From a virus: 25,219 nucleotides of DNA. Under the pieces are notes generated by a model, which ran no database searches, was not told the DNA's origin, and worked only from the letters and a program-made list of their open reading frames with translations. Location: IMG/VR virus record IMGVR_UViG_3300020171_000127, positions 1 through 25,219 of that record. The stretch is one strand, 5' to 3'. The translations under genes and the position numbers were made by a program. This document shows positions 1 to 5,800 of the stretch, piece by piece (position 1 is the first letter of the stretch; every line of letters begins with the position of its first letter).

Positions 1-269
1 ACCTTACGCAATAATAGGCGATATTCCTGCAGGTGAAAGTCAGTTAGTCCTTCTAGCGCACCTTCGCGGTAGAAAGTGCAGGCGGAAGCAAAGCCGCCGC
101 CGTCAACGTGTGCCAAGGAATACGGCGGGTCCGTGAGTACCAAGTCCACAACTTTATCAGGAATCAAGGGCAGAAGCTCACGACAATCCGCATGAAATAT
201 CGCAATATCGGATTGCTCATCCCGATAGTAAGGGGCCGGAAGTTTAGACAGGATTTCCTCGAAGGTCAC
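1..269 (-). CDS. DNA methyltransferase, N-terminal part (cut by window edge)
   Basis: Reading leftward from a GTG at 269, an open frame of 89 codons runs off the left edge. It contains a DLVLTDPPYS motif, the catalytic DPPY (motif IV) of amino-methyltransferases acting on adenine N6 or cytosine N4, preceded by the typical HADCRELLPLIPDKVVD lead-in. Motif IV lying close to the N-terminus, with the SAM-binding motif presumably later, fits the beta-class order seen in CcrM-like and phage orphan enzymes. The GTG is chosen because no in-frame ATG precedes the motif, it overlaps the previous stop as GTGA, and a GGAGAAGGT stretch lies upstream. The likely role is modification of phage DNA against restriction or for regulation. 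The target-recognition part lies outside the window, so specificity cannot be stated. Confidence 0.85.
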   Translation of the reverse strand, partial: MTFEEILSKLPAPYYRDEQSDIAIFHADCRELLPLIPDKVVDLVLTDPPYSLAHVDGGGFASACTFYREGALEGLTDFHLQEYRLLLRK

Positions 270-400
270 TTCTCTACCTTCTCCGTGTCGATTCTTACGC
301 CAGCCTCTACAAGTTTCCGTGCTACCTCTTCCCATGACAAGAGAATAACAGGTGGTTGCATATCCCTTAGAATATCGGCTAGCCTGACTTCATCTTCCAT
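266..400 (-). CDS. Small acidic hypothetical protein (44 aa)
   Basis: This short frame starts with ATG at 400, sharing one base with the TGA of the upstream ATPase gene (TGATG), and its own TGA overlaps the GTG of the methyltransferase. Such stop/start overlaps on both sides are strong evidence of a translated gene in a coupled operon. The protein (MEDEVRLADILRDMQPP...) looks helical and acidic, with no domain I recognise and no cysteines. Its position directly before the methyltransferase could mean an accessory role, but nothing in the sequence shows this. Confidence 0.6.
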   Translation of the reverse strand: MEDEVRLADILRDMQPPVILLSWEEVARKLVEAGVRIDTEKVEK

Positions 401-1305
401 CAAGGTTCGTCTCCTATGTAGTTATCTTCCTGTTCATAGACTCTCTGTATATCCGTGAAGTGAATCCCATCCTCTATCTTGAACTTGAACGTCATATTGT
501 TTGGATTCAACTTGGGACTTTTGGGTGTCTTGGCGTAGACCACCTTCAAACGATTAGAATCCATCGAAAGATACAAAACTGACCGCTTGGCAGAGAACGC
601 GCCACCATATCCGAGGTCTCGCGGGATTATCTTCTTGACACCTTTCACATAGGTCACGCCTGGTGGCGCTTTTTGGAGAGCTAAGAGTGCTACGCCTTTC
701 GTGAGCTTACGGAATATGGCGTCTATCTCCGCTCCTACTAAGTAGACCTCAGAATTAAAATCAAGGTAGTCCACCACACTGATATGTTCAGGATCAATTA
801 TCTCGGCGAAGTTGTCATAGCGTTCATATGTTTCAAAAGGCGGCGGATATGGAATACTAAGAAGGTCGAACCTTTCTTTCATCTGTTCGGGTCCCGTCTC
901 TGAATTGTAGAGGTCAATACGATATGCACCCATGTTCATGTTGATAAAGTTGTAGAGGAATCCTGTCTTGCCAGCGTTCTTACTTCCAGCTATCACGATA
1001 ATGCTCTTTGGGAATATCTTCACATATTCCTCTAGCCCAAAAGGGAAGCTAATCGGTAAATAGGCATCGGGGTTAGCCTCATGCCACTGAATCTTCGGGG
1101 CTACGCCATCTAATCTGTGGAACAAACCATCTGGGGTTGCCTTGACAGTCTTTCCGTCAAGCCTCCCCAGAATGACACGCAGATGATGCTTCGCTTCTGT
1201 CGATTCAATGCCGACTTCGTGCCAAATATCCCGGACTGAAAACTTAGCAGGTGCCAGCGACACCCACTCCTCAATAATGGCCTGCGTAAGCTCTTTCCGT
1301 GCCAC
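400..1305 (-). CDS. RecA-like P-loop ATPase with N-terminal winged helix, likely replication protein
   Basis: The 301-aa protein has a Walker A motif GSKNAGKTGF at about residues 107-116 after a beta strand (SIIVIA), a Walker B-like strand ISVVDYLDF near 174-182, and a following strand VALLALQK, the layout of RecA/DnaB-type ATPases. Residues 5-62 resemble a winged helix (TQAIIEEWVSLAP...FSVRDIWHEVGI...), suggesting DNA binding. The start is GTG at 1305, with AAGGAA about 8 bases upstream of the adjacent TAA. Such proteins in phages serve as helicase, helicase loader or initiator; the exact role is inference. It sits beside a short-repeat tract (1319-1385) that could be its DNA target, and is followed by a methyltransferase. 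It is shorter than full DnaB helicases (about 450 aa), which argues for a loader or RepA-like protein. Confidence 0.75.
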   Translation of the reverse strand: MARKELTQAIIEEWVSLAPAKFSVRDIWHEVGIESTEAKHHLRVILGRLDGKTVKATPDGLFHRLDGVAPKIQWHEANPDAYLPISFPFGLEEYVKIFPKSIIVIAGSKNAGKTGFLYNFINMNMGAYRIDLYNSETGPEQMKERFDLLSIPYPPPFETYERYDNFAEIIDPEHISVVDYLDFNSEVYLVGAEIDAIFRKLTKGVALLALQKAPPGVTYVKGVKKIIPRDLGYGGAFSAKRSVLYLSMDSNRLKVVYAKTPKSPKLNPNNMTFKFKIEDGIHFTDIQRVYEQEDNYIGDEP

Positions 1306-1491
1306 TTAGCTTTGTTCCTTTTGTGCGTTTTGTGCGCTTTGTTGATGTTGTGCGTTCCTGTTCGGGCCATGTGACGTTTTGTGACGGTGCGCCCACAACG
1401 AAGGCACTATCATTGTGTTGCCTCGCGCGCGCGGGCGCGTTACTCCCCACCCATCGATCAGTAATATAGGAGACACTAGCTTAATAAGCAC
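1306..1491 (-). CDS. Doubtful 61-aa ORF over a repeat-rich tract
   Basis: A GTG at 1491 preceded by GAAGGGACA opens a 61-codon frame that overlaps the 80-aa gene by 11 bases and ends immediately before the GTG of the ATPase gene. This spacing fits the packed operon and is the main argument for it. Against it, the product has a biased tail (QHQQSAQNAQKEQS) that simply reads through short DNA repeats, a CG-alternating run at about 1422-1440 sits in the middle, and no domain is visible. The same stretch may be a non-coding origin or regulatory tract. Confidence 0.3.
   Translation of the reverse strand: MLIKLVSPILLIDGWGVTRPRARGNTMIVPSLWAHRHKTSHGPNRNAQHQQSAQNAQKEQS
1319..1385. repeat. Iteron-like short repeats (TTTTGTGCG)
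   Basis: On the plus strand TTTTGTGCG occurs twice head-to-tail at 1319-1327 and 1328-1336. A shortened copy TTGTGCG lies at 1348-1354 and a variant TTTTGTGAC at 1377-1385, the latter inside a GTGACGTTTTGTGACG duplication. Short tandem repeats next to a gene for a P-loop DNA-binding ATPase are typical of initiator binding sites in phage origins. A function as an origin is inference; the copies are few and no AT-rich melting region is obvious beside them. Confidence 0.35.
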
Positions 1492-1723
1492 TGTCCCTTC
1501 TTTTCTTAGGAAGAAGGTAACGGACGGGTAGGAGATTTACCACGGTCTGTCCCTTTTCAAGATTGAAGATACGGGCTTCCATGTCCACCATCTTCTCGGA
1601 CTCCTCGGTAGGGGCGGGCATATCGTATTCCAACTCGCGCCGGTATTCGTCCTTCTGGAGTCTGAGGTTGCGGTATGCCTCGCGGTATTCGTCGGTACCG
1701 TAGATTAAAGCACGATTCGTCAT
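1481..1723 (-). CDS. Hypothetical protein (80 aa), charged and helical
   Basis: The frame starts at ATG 1723, overlapping the TGA of the upstream zinc-ribbon HTH gene by four bases (ATGA), a sign of translational coupling. The product is rich in Glu, Arg and Tyr in its first half (YREAYRNLRLQKDEYRRELEY), which predicts a long helix or coiled coil, and ends in a basic tail (LLPKKRRDSAY). I recognise no family. Small helical proteins next to phage replication ATPases are sometimes accessory factors, but that is only context. Confidence 0.65.
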   Translation of the reverse strand: MTNRALIYGTDEYREAYRNLRLQKDEYRRELEYDMPAPTEESEKMVDMEARIFNLEKGQTVVNLLPVRYLLPKKRRDSAY

Positions 1724-2187
1724 GCTGTTGTCACCTCTGGCTTGAATTGGCGGGGACTACCCCAACCGTAAGTTTTAGCAAGCCATTTACCATGACACTG
1801 GCGGGAACAAAAGAAATGTCCTTTGTATCCGAAACCACGCTTCGCCCACTTACCACTCTCGATTGCGATTAGCCTGCTGACTCTGACTTGTTTTAGTTTT
1901 CCGCAATTATCACAGTCCACGTCTACCCAGTGCATCTCGGAGAAACACCGTTTACACCATTTTGCTTCGTAGTTTTTCTGCCCGCCGCACCGTGGGCATA
2001 CGTATCGTTCTTTGGAAAAGTCAAGTCGCGTAGTCTGAGTTCTCAAGCCGTCCCGTTTCAGGATTTGCCTGATGCGCTCTTTGGTAACACCGAATTTATT
2101 ACTAATATCCTGAAGCGTGGCGCATGGATGCAGCTGGCGTTCCTCGCAGACTAACGAGGGATCAACTTTGCGAGTAAAGTTCATCAC
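1720..2187 (-). CDS. Sigma-region-4-like HTH protein with two zinc ribbons
   Basis: The 155-aa protein has a helix-turn-helix at about residues 24-45 (TLQDISNKFGVTKERIRQIL) that closely follows region 4 of sigma70 factors, the part that reads the -35 element. After it come a CPRC...CKRC zinc knuckle (64-81) and a CDNC...CSRQC knuckle (92-131). No sigma region 2 is present, so it cannot be a full sigma factor. It may be a transcription regulator or a homing-endonuclease-like DNA-binding protein, since HTH plus zinc ribbons also occurs in such proteins, although no HNH or GIY-YIG catalytic motif is visible. It overlaps the 80-aa and the 76-aa genes by four bases on each side. Confidence 0.7.
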   Translation of the reverse strand: MMNFTRKVDPSLVCEERQLHPCATLQDISNKFGVTKERIRQILKRDGLRTQTTRLDFSKERYVCPRCGGQKNYEAKWCKRCFSEMHWVDVDCDNCGKLKQVRVSRLIAIESGKWAKRGFGYKGHFFCSRQCHGKWLAKTYGWGSPRQFKPEVTTA

Positions 2188-2414
2188 ACCCTTCCTTTCA
2201 AGCGGTTCAGAAGTTCGGTTCTAGCGGATTCATAGGCGTGGACATTCACCATAGCGGTGCTAGTCCTGAAAGCTGCGAGTAGTAGGGGGTCTAGTTGCTC
2301 GAAGATAAAGACCACGTTTTCCCGATCTGTGCGGTCCACGTCTTTAAGTTCACTTCCAGACGCAAAGAGGTAGCAAGCCTGGGTGAGATTTGCTGTTCGG
2401 AAATCAACTAACAT
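2184..2414 (-). CDS. Hypothetical protein (76 aa)
   Basis: An ATG at 2414 opens a 76-codon frame whose stop overlaps the start of the HTH/zinc-ribbon gene (ATGA at 2184-2187). The ribosome-binding site is weak (GTAAAGTAG directly upstream). The product (MLVDFRTANLTQACYLFASG...) has mixed helix and strand character with no cysteine pairs and no family I recognise. The tight overlap is the best support that it is translated. Confidence 0.6.
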   Translation of the reverse strand: MLVDFRTANLTQACYLFASGSELKDVDRTDRENVVFIFEQLDPLLLAAFRTSTAMVNVHAYESARTELLNRLKGRV

Positions 2415-2458
2415 CTACTTTACTCTGCCTAACAAGATATTCCTATCTCAAAGATTTG

Positions 2459-2785
2459 TCAAGCCTCGATACCCCAATCCTTCAACTTGGCTTGCCATGC
2501 TTTAGAAGAAAAACAGTACTTATAGCTACAAGCGGGACTCTCGTGCAAGTGCTTATTCACGTAATCCGCCACTTCCTTCCGGCCTTTCTGACGCAGAAGT
2601 TGTGGGTTAGTATCGTGCAATATAAAGCCTTTCAAATGGGCCACCACACGCTTCGCCGCTGAAGAACGGTTAATTGTGGTTATTGGCCCGTGTGTGTCGA
2701 TAGAATTTTTAAGCGACCCATCGATAAGCGAATGGAGTTGCCCATTGTTCTTGAAATATCCTGATATATCTGCCTTTACTTCCAT
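2459..2785 (-). CDS. Hypothetical protein (108 aa)
   Basis: The gene starts at ATG 2785 with a strong Shine-Dalgarno (AAAAGGAGATAAGATG) and is the first gene after the 650-base non-coding stretch. The basic protein has a helical centre (SSAAKRVVAHLKGFILH) and a C-terminal part with a single CSYKYC pair. I recognise no domain. Being the first gene after structured DNA, it may be expressed from a transcript that starts within or before that region. Confidence 0.65.
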   Translation of the reverse strand: MEVKADISGYFKNNGQLHSLIDGSLKNSIDTHGPITTINRSSAAKRVVAHLKGFILHDTNPQLLRQKGRKEVADYVNKHLHESPACSYKYCFSSKAWQAKLKDWGIEA

Positions 2786-2887
2786 CTTATCTCCTTTTCT
2801 TAGTAAGTTGGAGAGGGCTGGCTGCGAGGGTTCTCGAAAGTTCCCTTTTTCGCTTTGACTATGCTGCCTTGCTGCCCTCTCCGTCTC

Positions 2888-2950
2888 GCCAGCCAGGAGC
2901 TATTCACTCCCCGCGTTCCGACCCTTTCCTAGCAGGAAAGAGTGGCTGGC
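2888..2950 (-). other. Three-way-junction-like stem structure
   Basis: An eight-base closing stem (GCCAGCCA 2888-2895 with TGGCTGGC 2943-2950) encloses two hairpins. One is GGAG 2896-2899 with CTCC 2907-2910 around a seven-base loop. The other is CCCTTTCCT 2922-2930 with AGGAAAGAG 2934-2942 around a three-base loop. The single imperfect pair in the second hairpin is G-U only if transcribed leftward. No T-run follows, so it does not look like a simple terminator. Confidence 0.45.
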
Positions 2951-3126
2951 CCAGAAACAACCTAGCCTACACGCAGTCCCTTTGGAGCTATCTGCATCTT
3001 CTAACAACCAGCTAATCGTATGCTAGTCCCTAACTTCCGATTCTCCTAAGCCATCTGCTCCTCGATGATAATGCTTCGGCATAGCGGCTTGTCTCCCTCG
3101 GCTAGGCTGATTATCTGACTATGTAA

Positions 3127-3245
3127 GCAGGAGACAGGGAGTCGAACCCTGTATGCTTTGGATTAGCCGTAGGGTTTCAGAGACTTACGAGTTAGTAATA
3201 CTCGGCTCTGTCGTTCTACTGCAATACCCGTTCTGCCACTCCCGC
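3127..3245 (-). ncRNA. tRNA-like element without a normal anticodon arm
   Basis: On the minus strand the ends form a seven-pair acceptor-like stem (GCGGGAG at 3245-3239 with CTCCTGC at 3133-3127, one G-U pair). Just inside the 3' arm is a classic T-arm, CAGGG-TTCGACT-CCCTG, with an extra A-U pair making six. The 5' side has a D-arm-like GCA...TGC with GG in the loop. The middle is wrong for a tRNA: 119 bases in all, with CAGAG and CTCTG enclosing a hairpin CGAGT-ATTACTA-ACTCG and about 25 more bases before the T-arm. No encoded CCA follows. It could be a decayed tRNA, an intron-bearing tRNA or a tRNA mimic that is part of a larger RNA. Confidence 0.45.
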
Positions 3246-3261
3246 ATGTTAAGGTACTCTG

Positions 3262-3270
3262 ATTATATCA
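3262..3270 (-). promoter_or_regulatory. Extended -10 promoter facing the tRNA-like element
   Basis: Read leftward the sequence is TGATATAAT, that is TG-n-TATAAT, the extended -10 form that needs no -35 box. Transcription would start near 3255, about ten bases before the tRNA-like 5' end at 3245. No TTGACA-like box lies 17 bases upstream. It is directly followed by the conserved CAGAGTACCTTAACA motif shared with the second structured element. Confidence 0.45.
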
Positions 3271-3280
3271 CTAAGGAGTA

Positions 3281-3340
3281 GGACGGGGCTGCCGTAGGGT
3301 AATCGGCATTTGAACGAGTTCCCGCCTCAATACCCCGTCC
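3281..3340. other. 60-base stem-loop structure with perfect 8-bp closing stem
   Basis: GGACGGGG at 3281-3288 pairs perfectly with CCCCGTCC at 3333-3340. Inside, TGCCG 3290-3294 pairs with CGGCA 3304-3308, and GAAC/GTTC form a further short inverted repeat. On the plus strand the first hairpin resembles a tRNA D-arm in position and loop (GTAGGGTAAT), but there is no anticodon arm or T-loop, so it is not a tRNA. It lies immediately upstream of the leftward extended -10 promoter. Confidence 0.4.
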
Positions 3341-3439
3341 ATTCCGTGAAAGGAGAGAGCTGGCTCGGTTCACCTTCCCCTGTCTACTCAATAGATGCCC
3401 GATATTAAGCCGATTCAAACGGCAGGACACCAGCACTCT

Positions 3440-4102
3440 CTATCTTATCACGTCCTTTTGTAAGTCTACCATTTGCCGCGCCTCCTGAACCATATCGGTC
3501 TGCTGTTGCAAGGAAAGCATCGCCCAGGTTTTCCCCTTCCCCTTCTCTTTGAACCAAGCGGCTTGTTCAGCTATTGTTTTCCCCGCACTTTTCAGAAGCC
3601 TACTCAGTTCCTCATGGAGCGGGTCTGGAGCCTTCGGGGAGGTCGATTCCTTGACGCTGGCTGGCTCCTTTGCCTGTGTGGTGGTCACTGGGGTGGGTCG
3701 GGTTACAAATGTCCTACCCTGCGCTGATTCCCCATCATCATCTTCGGCTGCAATACCGACTATGGCAGACAAGGCATACCTACGGGCATAAGTGATAGCA
3801 CTGCCAATAGCCTGCGGGGTATCGTCCTTTGGGCTGAGTACCACGGTAGATGATAACCATTGTCCCGATGCGTGGAGCAGGACGGTCTCTAGTATCTGTT
3901 TATCCTGCTCTTGACTCACAAGTTGGGATACGGACAAGCTGTTATCAGATAGTGGTTTCCGGCAAGCATCCCAACACGAGGCAAGGTCGGCATATTTGCT
4001 CTTGAAGAACGGGTTGGTTTCTGATTTCTTGGCTCCCTCGATTTGCCCTTGTGCTTTCGCAAGGGCAGTTGCGAGTTCATTTATTGACTCTGATTTCTCC
4101 AT
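3440..4102 (-). CDS. erf: ERF-family single-strand DNA annealing recombinase
   Basis: The 220-aa protein matches the ERF family of phage recombination proteins. It opens with a helical segment and the signature KSETNPFFKSKYADLASCWDA, continues with SVSQLV...ETVLLHASGQWL, and has the hallmark PQAIGSAITYARRYAL followed by an acidic stretch AAEDDDGE. These annealases pair complementary single strands during recombination-dependent replication and genome circularisation. The C-terminal third (from about residue 130) is a Pro/Thr-rich linker plus a short helical domain, as in many ERF proteins, which may bind a host single-strand binding protein. It starts at ATG 4102, overlapping by one base the stop of the small zinc-ribbon gene, so the two are co-translated. 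Confidence 0.92.
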   Translation of the reverse strand: MEKSESINELATALAKAQGQIEGAKKSETNPFFKSKYADLASCWDACRKPLSDNSLSVSQLVSQEQDKQILETVLLHASGQWLSSTVVLSPKDDTPQAIGSAITYARRYALSAIVGIAAEDDDGESAQGRTFVTRPTPVTTTQAKEPASVKESTSPKAPDPLHEELSRLLKSAGKTIAEQAAWFKEKGKGKTWAMLSLQQQTDMVQEARQMVDLQKDVIR

Positions 4103-4230
4103 TATTCCTTCTCTCCTTCGACATAATTATCCTGATGGATTAGTTTCCCACCACAATTTGGACATCTTCCCTTGCGCCAACTGGTAGTGGTGGCATGGCA
4201 AACCGTACAGACATATTCCGCGTCACTCAT
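4102..4230 (-). CDS. Zinc-ribbon microprotein (42 aa)
   Basis: An ATG at 4230 gives MSDAEYVCTVCHATTTSWRK followed by a CPNCGG knuckle, a complete two-knuckle zinc ribbon (CTVC and CPNC) in 42 residues. The start overlaps the upstream gene by eight bases and the stop shares a base with the erf start (TAATG). The paired CxxC motifs and both overlaps make this a real gene despite its size. The partner is unknown; small zinc ribbons usually bind nucleic acid or a protein. Confidence 0.75.
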   Translation of the reverse strand: MSDAEYVCTVCHATTTSWRKGRCPNCGGKLIHQDNYVEGEKE

Positions 4231-4834
4231 GGGCCTCTCCCAAGATTGCCATTATCTCCTGTACCTTTTCTTGCTCTCCGAAATAGGATGCGACAGCCTC
4301 GCGGGTAGGTGCTACTTTCAGGTGGTCAAGAGCGGATAGCACCGTCTCGCGCATCGTTGCCTCGTGGAATAGCAACCCGTTGACGTAAATCCTCCCGTTC
4401 AATGAGTCGAAGCGGAACCAGTCACCTGCCATCTTCTCTGTTAGTTCCTTTGCCATCGATGGGTCAAGGACTACAGGATTATTCAGCGCCGTCACGTTGT
4501 ATAATACTGCCTTGCGCTTCGTTCCCTTGTCTGCTCTCTGCTGGCGCGGCTTTAGGGATATTTCCTCTGCGCCAGCTTTCTTTATTGCATCGCAGATTTT
4601 ATCAACGAGTTTTGCTTTCCTTATCCGTGGCTTATCTTCCTTCAGGAGAATCCAGTCTGCAAAGGCGGAAATGCCCTGTGAGGTGGAGGGTACATTTCCT
4701 CCGCCATCTGCTTTTACCCTATCCATACGAGCATCTGGTTCTGTGCCACAGGCAACCAGGACAAATAAATCCCCGTCAGGACTCTTGTAATACTGCCCTA
4801 CATTCTGTGGGCGGACATTGGCTTTTCTTTTCAT
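4223..4834 (-). CDS. Hypothetical phage protein (203 aa) upstream of ERF
   Basis: The frame runs from ATG 4834 (overlapping the 66-aa gene as ATGA) to a stop overlapping the zinc-ribbon microprotein. It begins MKRKANVRPQNVGQYYKSPD and includes a basic central region (IRKAKLVDKICDAIKKAG...KPRQQRADKGTKRKA) and an acidic helical C-terminus (YFGEQEKVQEIMAILGEAHE). No catalytic motif is visible and I do not recognise a family. Its place in the ERF cluster suggests a role in recombination or replication, perhaps DNA binding given the basic region, but this is inference. Confidence 0.7.
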   Translation of the reverse strand: MKRKANVRPQNVGQYYKSPDGDLFVLVACGTEPDARMDRVKADGGGNVPSTSQGISAFADWILLKEDKPRIRKAKLVDKICDAIKKAGAEEISLKPRQQRADKGTKRKAVLYNVTALNNPVVLDPSMAKELTEKMAGDWFRFDSLNGRIYVNGLLFHEATMRETVLSALDHLKVAPTREAVASYFGEQEKVQEIMAILGEAHE

Positions 4835-5031
4835 TCTTCTCCCTCTACTTGAATTGGCGGGGCTACGTTGGTGGCCTGCATTTTCATCTTGATTCCCTCT
4901 AGCATGACTACCTGGGAGTCATCGCCGTTCACTTCTACTTTCCAACCGAGTTGTCCTTTGACGGCTGCTTGCTCGAATGTCACTTTGTATTTGGTCCCGA
5001 CCTGGATGTGTTTTATAACTTGTTCTTCCAT
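4831..5031 (-). CDS. Hypothetical protein (66 aa), beta-rich
   Basis: It starts at ATG 5031 behind a strong TAAAGGAGAGAT ribosome-binding site and ends in a four-base overlap with the 203-aa gene. The product (MEEQVIKHIQVGTKYKVTFE...) alternates hydrophobic and polar residues as in a small beta barrel and ends acidic (IQVEGEE). No family is recognised. An OB-like or single-strand-binding role is possible for such a fold near erf but is not shown by any motif. Confidence 0.65.
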   Translation of the reverse strand: MEEQVIKHIQVGTKYKVTFEQAAVKGQLGWKVEVNGDDSQVVMLEGIKMKMQATNVAPPIQVEGEE

Positions 5032-5040
5032 ATCTCTCCT

Positions 5041-5226
5041 TTACTCTAGCATTTCTCTTGCTTTGTCGATATTGGCATTATAATGCTCTGTGATTTTAGC
5101 CATGATGAGGTCTACTATTTTGTCCACCTCGATATGGTGCTCTTGTTCCACGGTAATGTTTTCTAGGATGATTTGCAGAATATCATCTTCTAGCGAAATT
5201 CGGCGTCCGTATTTACTGATTAGCAT
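5041..5226 (-). CDS. Hypothetical protein (61 aa), acidic helical
   Basis: ATG at 5226 follows an AAAGGAGAGAT ribosome-binding site identical in its core to that of the next gene. The protein (MLISKYGRRISLEDDILQII...) is predicted to be mostly helical with no cysteines and many Glu/Asp. The repeated leader sequence in front of this and the 66-aa gene points to shared translation control. Function unknown. Confidence 0.6.
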   Translation of the reverse strand: MLISKYGRRISLEDDILQIILENITVEQEHHIEVDKIVDLIMAKITEHYNANIDKAREMLE

Positions 5227-5235
5227 ATCTCTCCT

Positions 5236-5403
5236 TTATTTGATCTCGAACTCTGCGTTACGTGCTATGCGCCCTTCGTCTGCTATTTCCTGCTTCGTCT
5301 GCTCTACGGCCATATCCCAGACCTCCCCAAGCATTTCCAGAACTGAACCTTGACTGCGTGCCATGTCGTGTAGAGCCTTTTCGATGGCTTCCGATTTAGT
5401 CAT
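5236..5403 (-). CDS. Hypothetical helical protein (55 aa)
   Basis: ATG at 5403 overlaps the stop of the upstream gene (ATGA at 5400-5403) and the frame ends at TAA 5236-5238, nine bases before the next start. The protein begins MTKSEAIEKALHDMARSQGS and is amphipathic helical throughout, with no recognised motif. It may be a coiled-coil partner protein; its place in the coupled chain is the main support. Confidence 0.6.
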   Translation of the reverse strand: MTKSEAIEKALHDMARSQGSVLEMLGEVWDMAVEQTKQEIADEGRIARNAEFEIK

Positions 5404-5627
5404 ACCTCTCTCGTCTCAACCTCCTTGAAAATAATCCCTGTTAGATGTCCACCGAAACCTACTCCGTGGCACCACGTCCAGATGGGAGTTCCGATAGTCC
5501 ATTGTTTGGGCGAGTTTGTTTTTCGGGTCTCGGAGTGTCCGCACGTGGGGCAGACGCCAACTACGGTTTCTCCACCTGTAGTGAAGTACCGTTCTGCTAT
5601 CTCGTCTGCTAATTCTTGGTCAGTCAT
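5400..5627 (-). CDS. Small CxxC protein (75 aa)
   Basis: The frame is linked by four-base overlaps on both sides. After a helical start (MTDQELADEIAERYF) it has a CPTCGH knuckle at about residues 26-31 and a later WTWCHG single cysteine and histidine that could complete a zinc site. I recognise no family. It is one of a run of small putative metal-binding proteins in this operon. Confidence 0.6.
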   Translation of the reverse strand: MTDQELADEIAERYFTTGGETVVGVCPTCGHSETRKTNSPKQWTIGTPIWTWCHGVGFGGHLTGIIFKEVETREV

Positions 5628-5800
5628 TTCGCTCCCTTCTCTCGTTCCTCTTGACGTTTGAAACAGGCCACCAGGTCAGGGCAATATCTCCGTAGCACCT
5701 CTCCCTGCCCTCCGATGTAGATGTACTTCTCTTTCACGTCTGGGCCGGTGTGTCCGCAATTCCCGCAGGTCAGGATTTCGTCAGCCATTTTCTTAGCCAT
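5624..5800 (-). CDS. Zinc-finger microprotein (58 aa)
   Basis: The sequence MAKKMADEILTCGNCGHTGP with a later YCPDLVACF gives two cysteine pairs, CGNC and CPDLVAC, fitting one zinc site. The start at ATG 5800 has GGAGG four bases upstream; it overlaps the end of the preceding gene by 31 bases, and the stop overlaps the next start by three. An alternative start at the second Met (5788) lacks a well-placed site. The C-terminus is strongly charged (KRQEEREKGAK). Confidence 0.65.
   Translation of the reverse strand: MAKKMADEILTCGNCGHTGPDVKEKYIYIGGQGEVLRRYCPDLVACFKRQEEREKGAK

Larger units (their letters stand above)
2786..3439. other. Gene-free, stem-rich region; candidate structured RNA cluster
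   Basis: About 650 bases without a credible gene in an otherwise gapless operon. The stretch holds perfect paired arms: GGAGAGGGC 2810-2818 with 2874-2882; GCCAGCCA 2888-2895 with 2943-2950; AAGCC 3048-3052 with GGCTT 3086-3090, capped by ATGC-TTCG-GCAT at 3071-3082; the tRNA-like element 3127-3245; GGACGGGG 3281-3288 with 3333-3340; and AGAGAGCTGG 3354-3363 with CCAG 3430-3433 and CTCTCT 3436-3441. Wobble pairs in the tRNA-like acceptor stem and in the 2922-2942 hairpin are allowed only in a minus-strand transcript, matching neighbouring gene direction. Phages are known to carry large ornate RNAs such as GOLLD and ROOL, often near tRNAs; membership is not shown here. Confidence 0.55.

Noticed and set aside
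1110-1370. 86-aa leftward frame overlapping the ATPase gene
   Set aside because: Phase-shifted shadow of the ATPase frame, with no domain and strongly biased composition.
3281-3340. A tRNA gene on either strand
   Set aside because: An acceptor-like stem and a D-like hairpin exist but there is no anticodon arm or T-loop, and 60 bases is too short.
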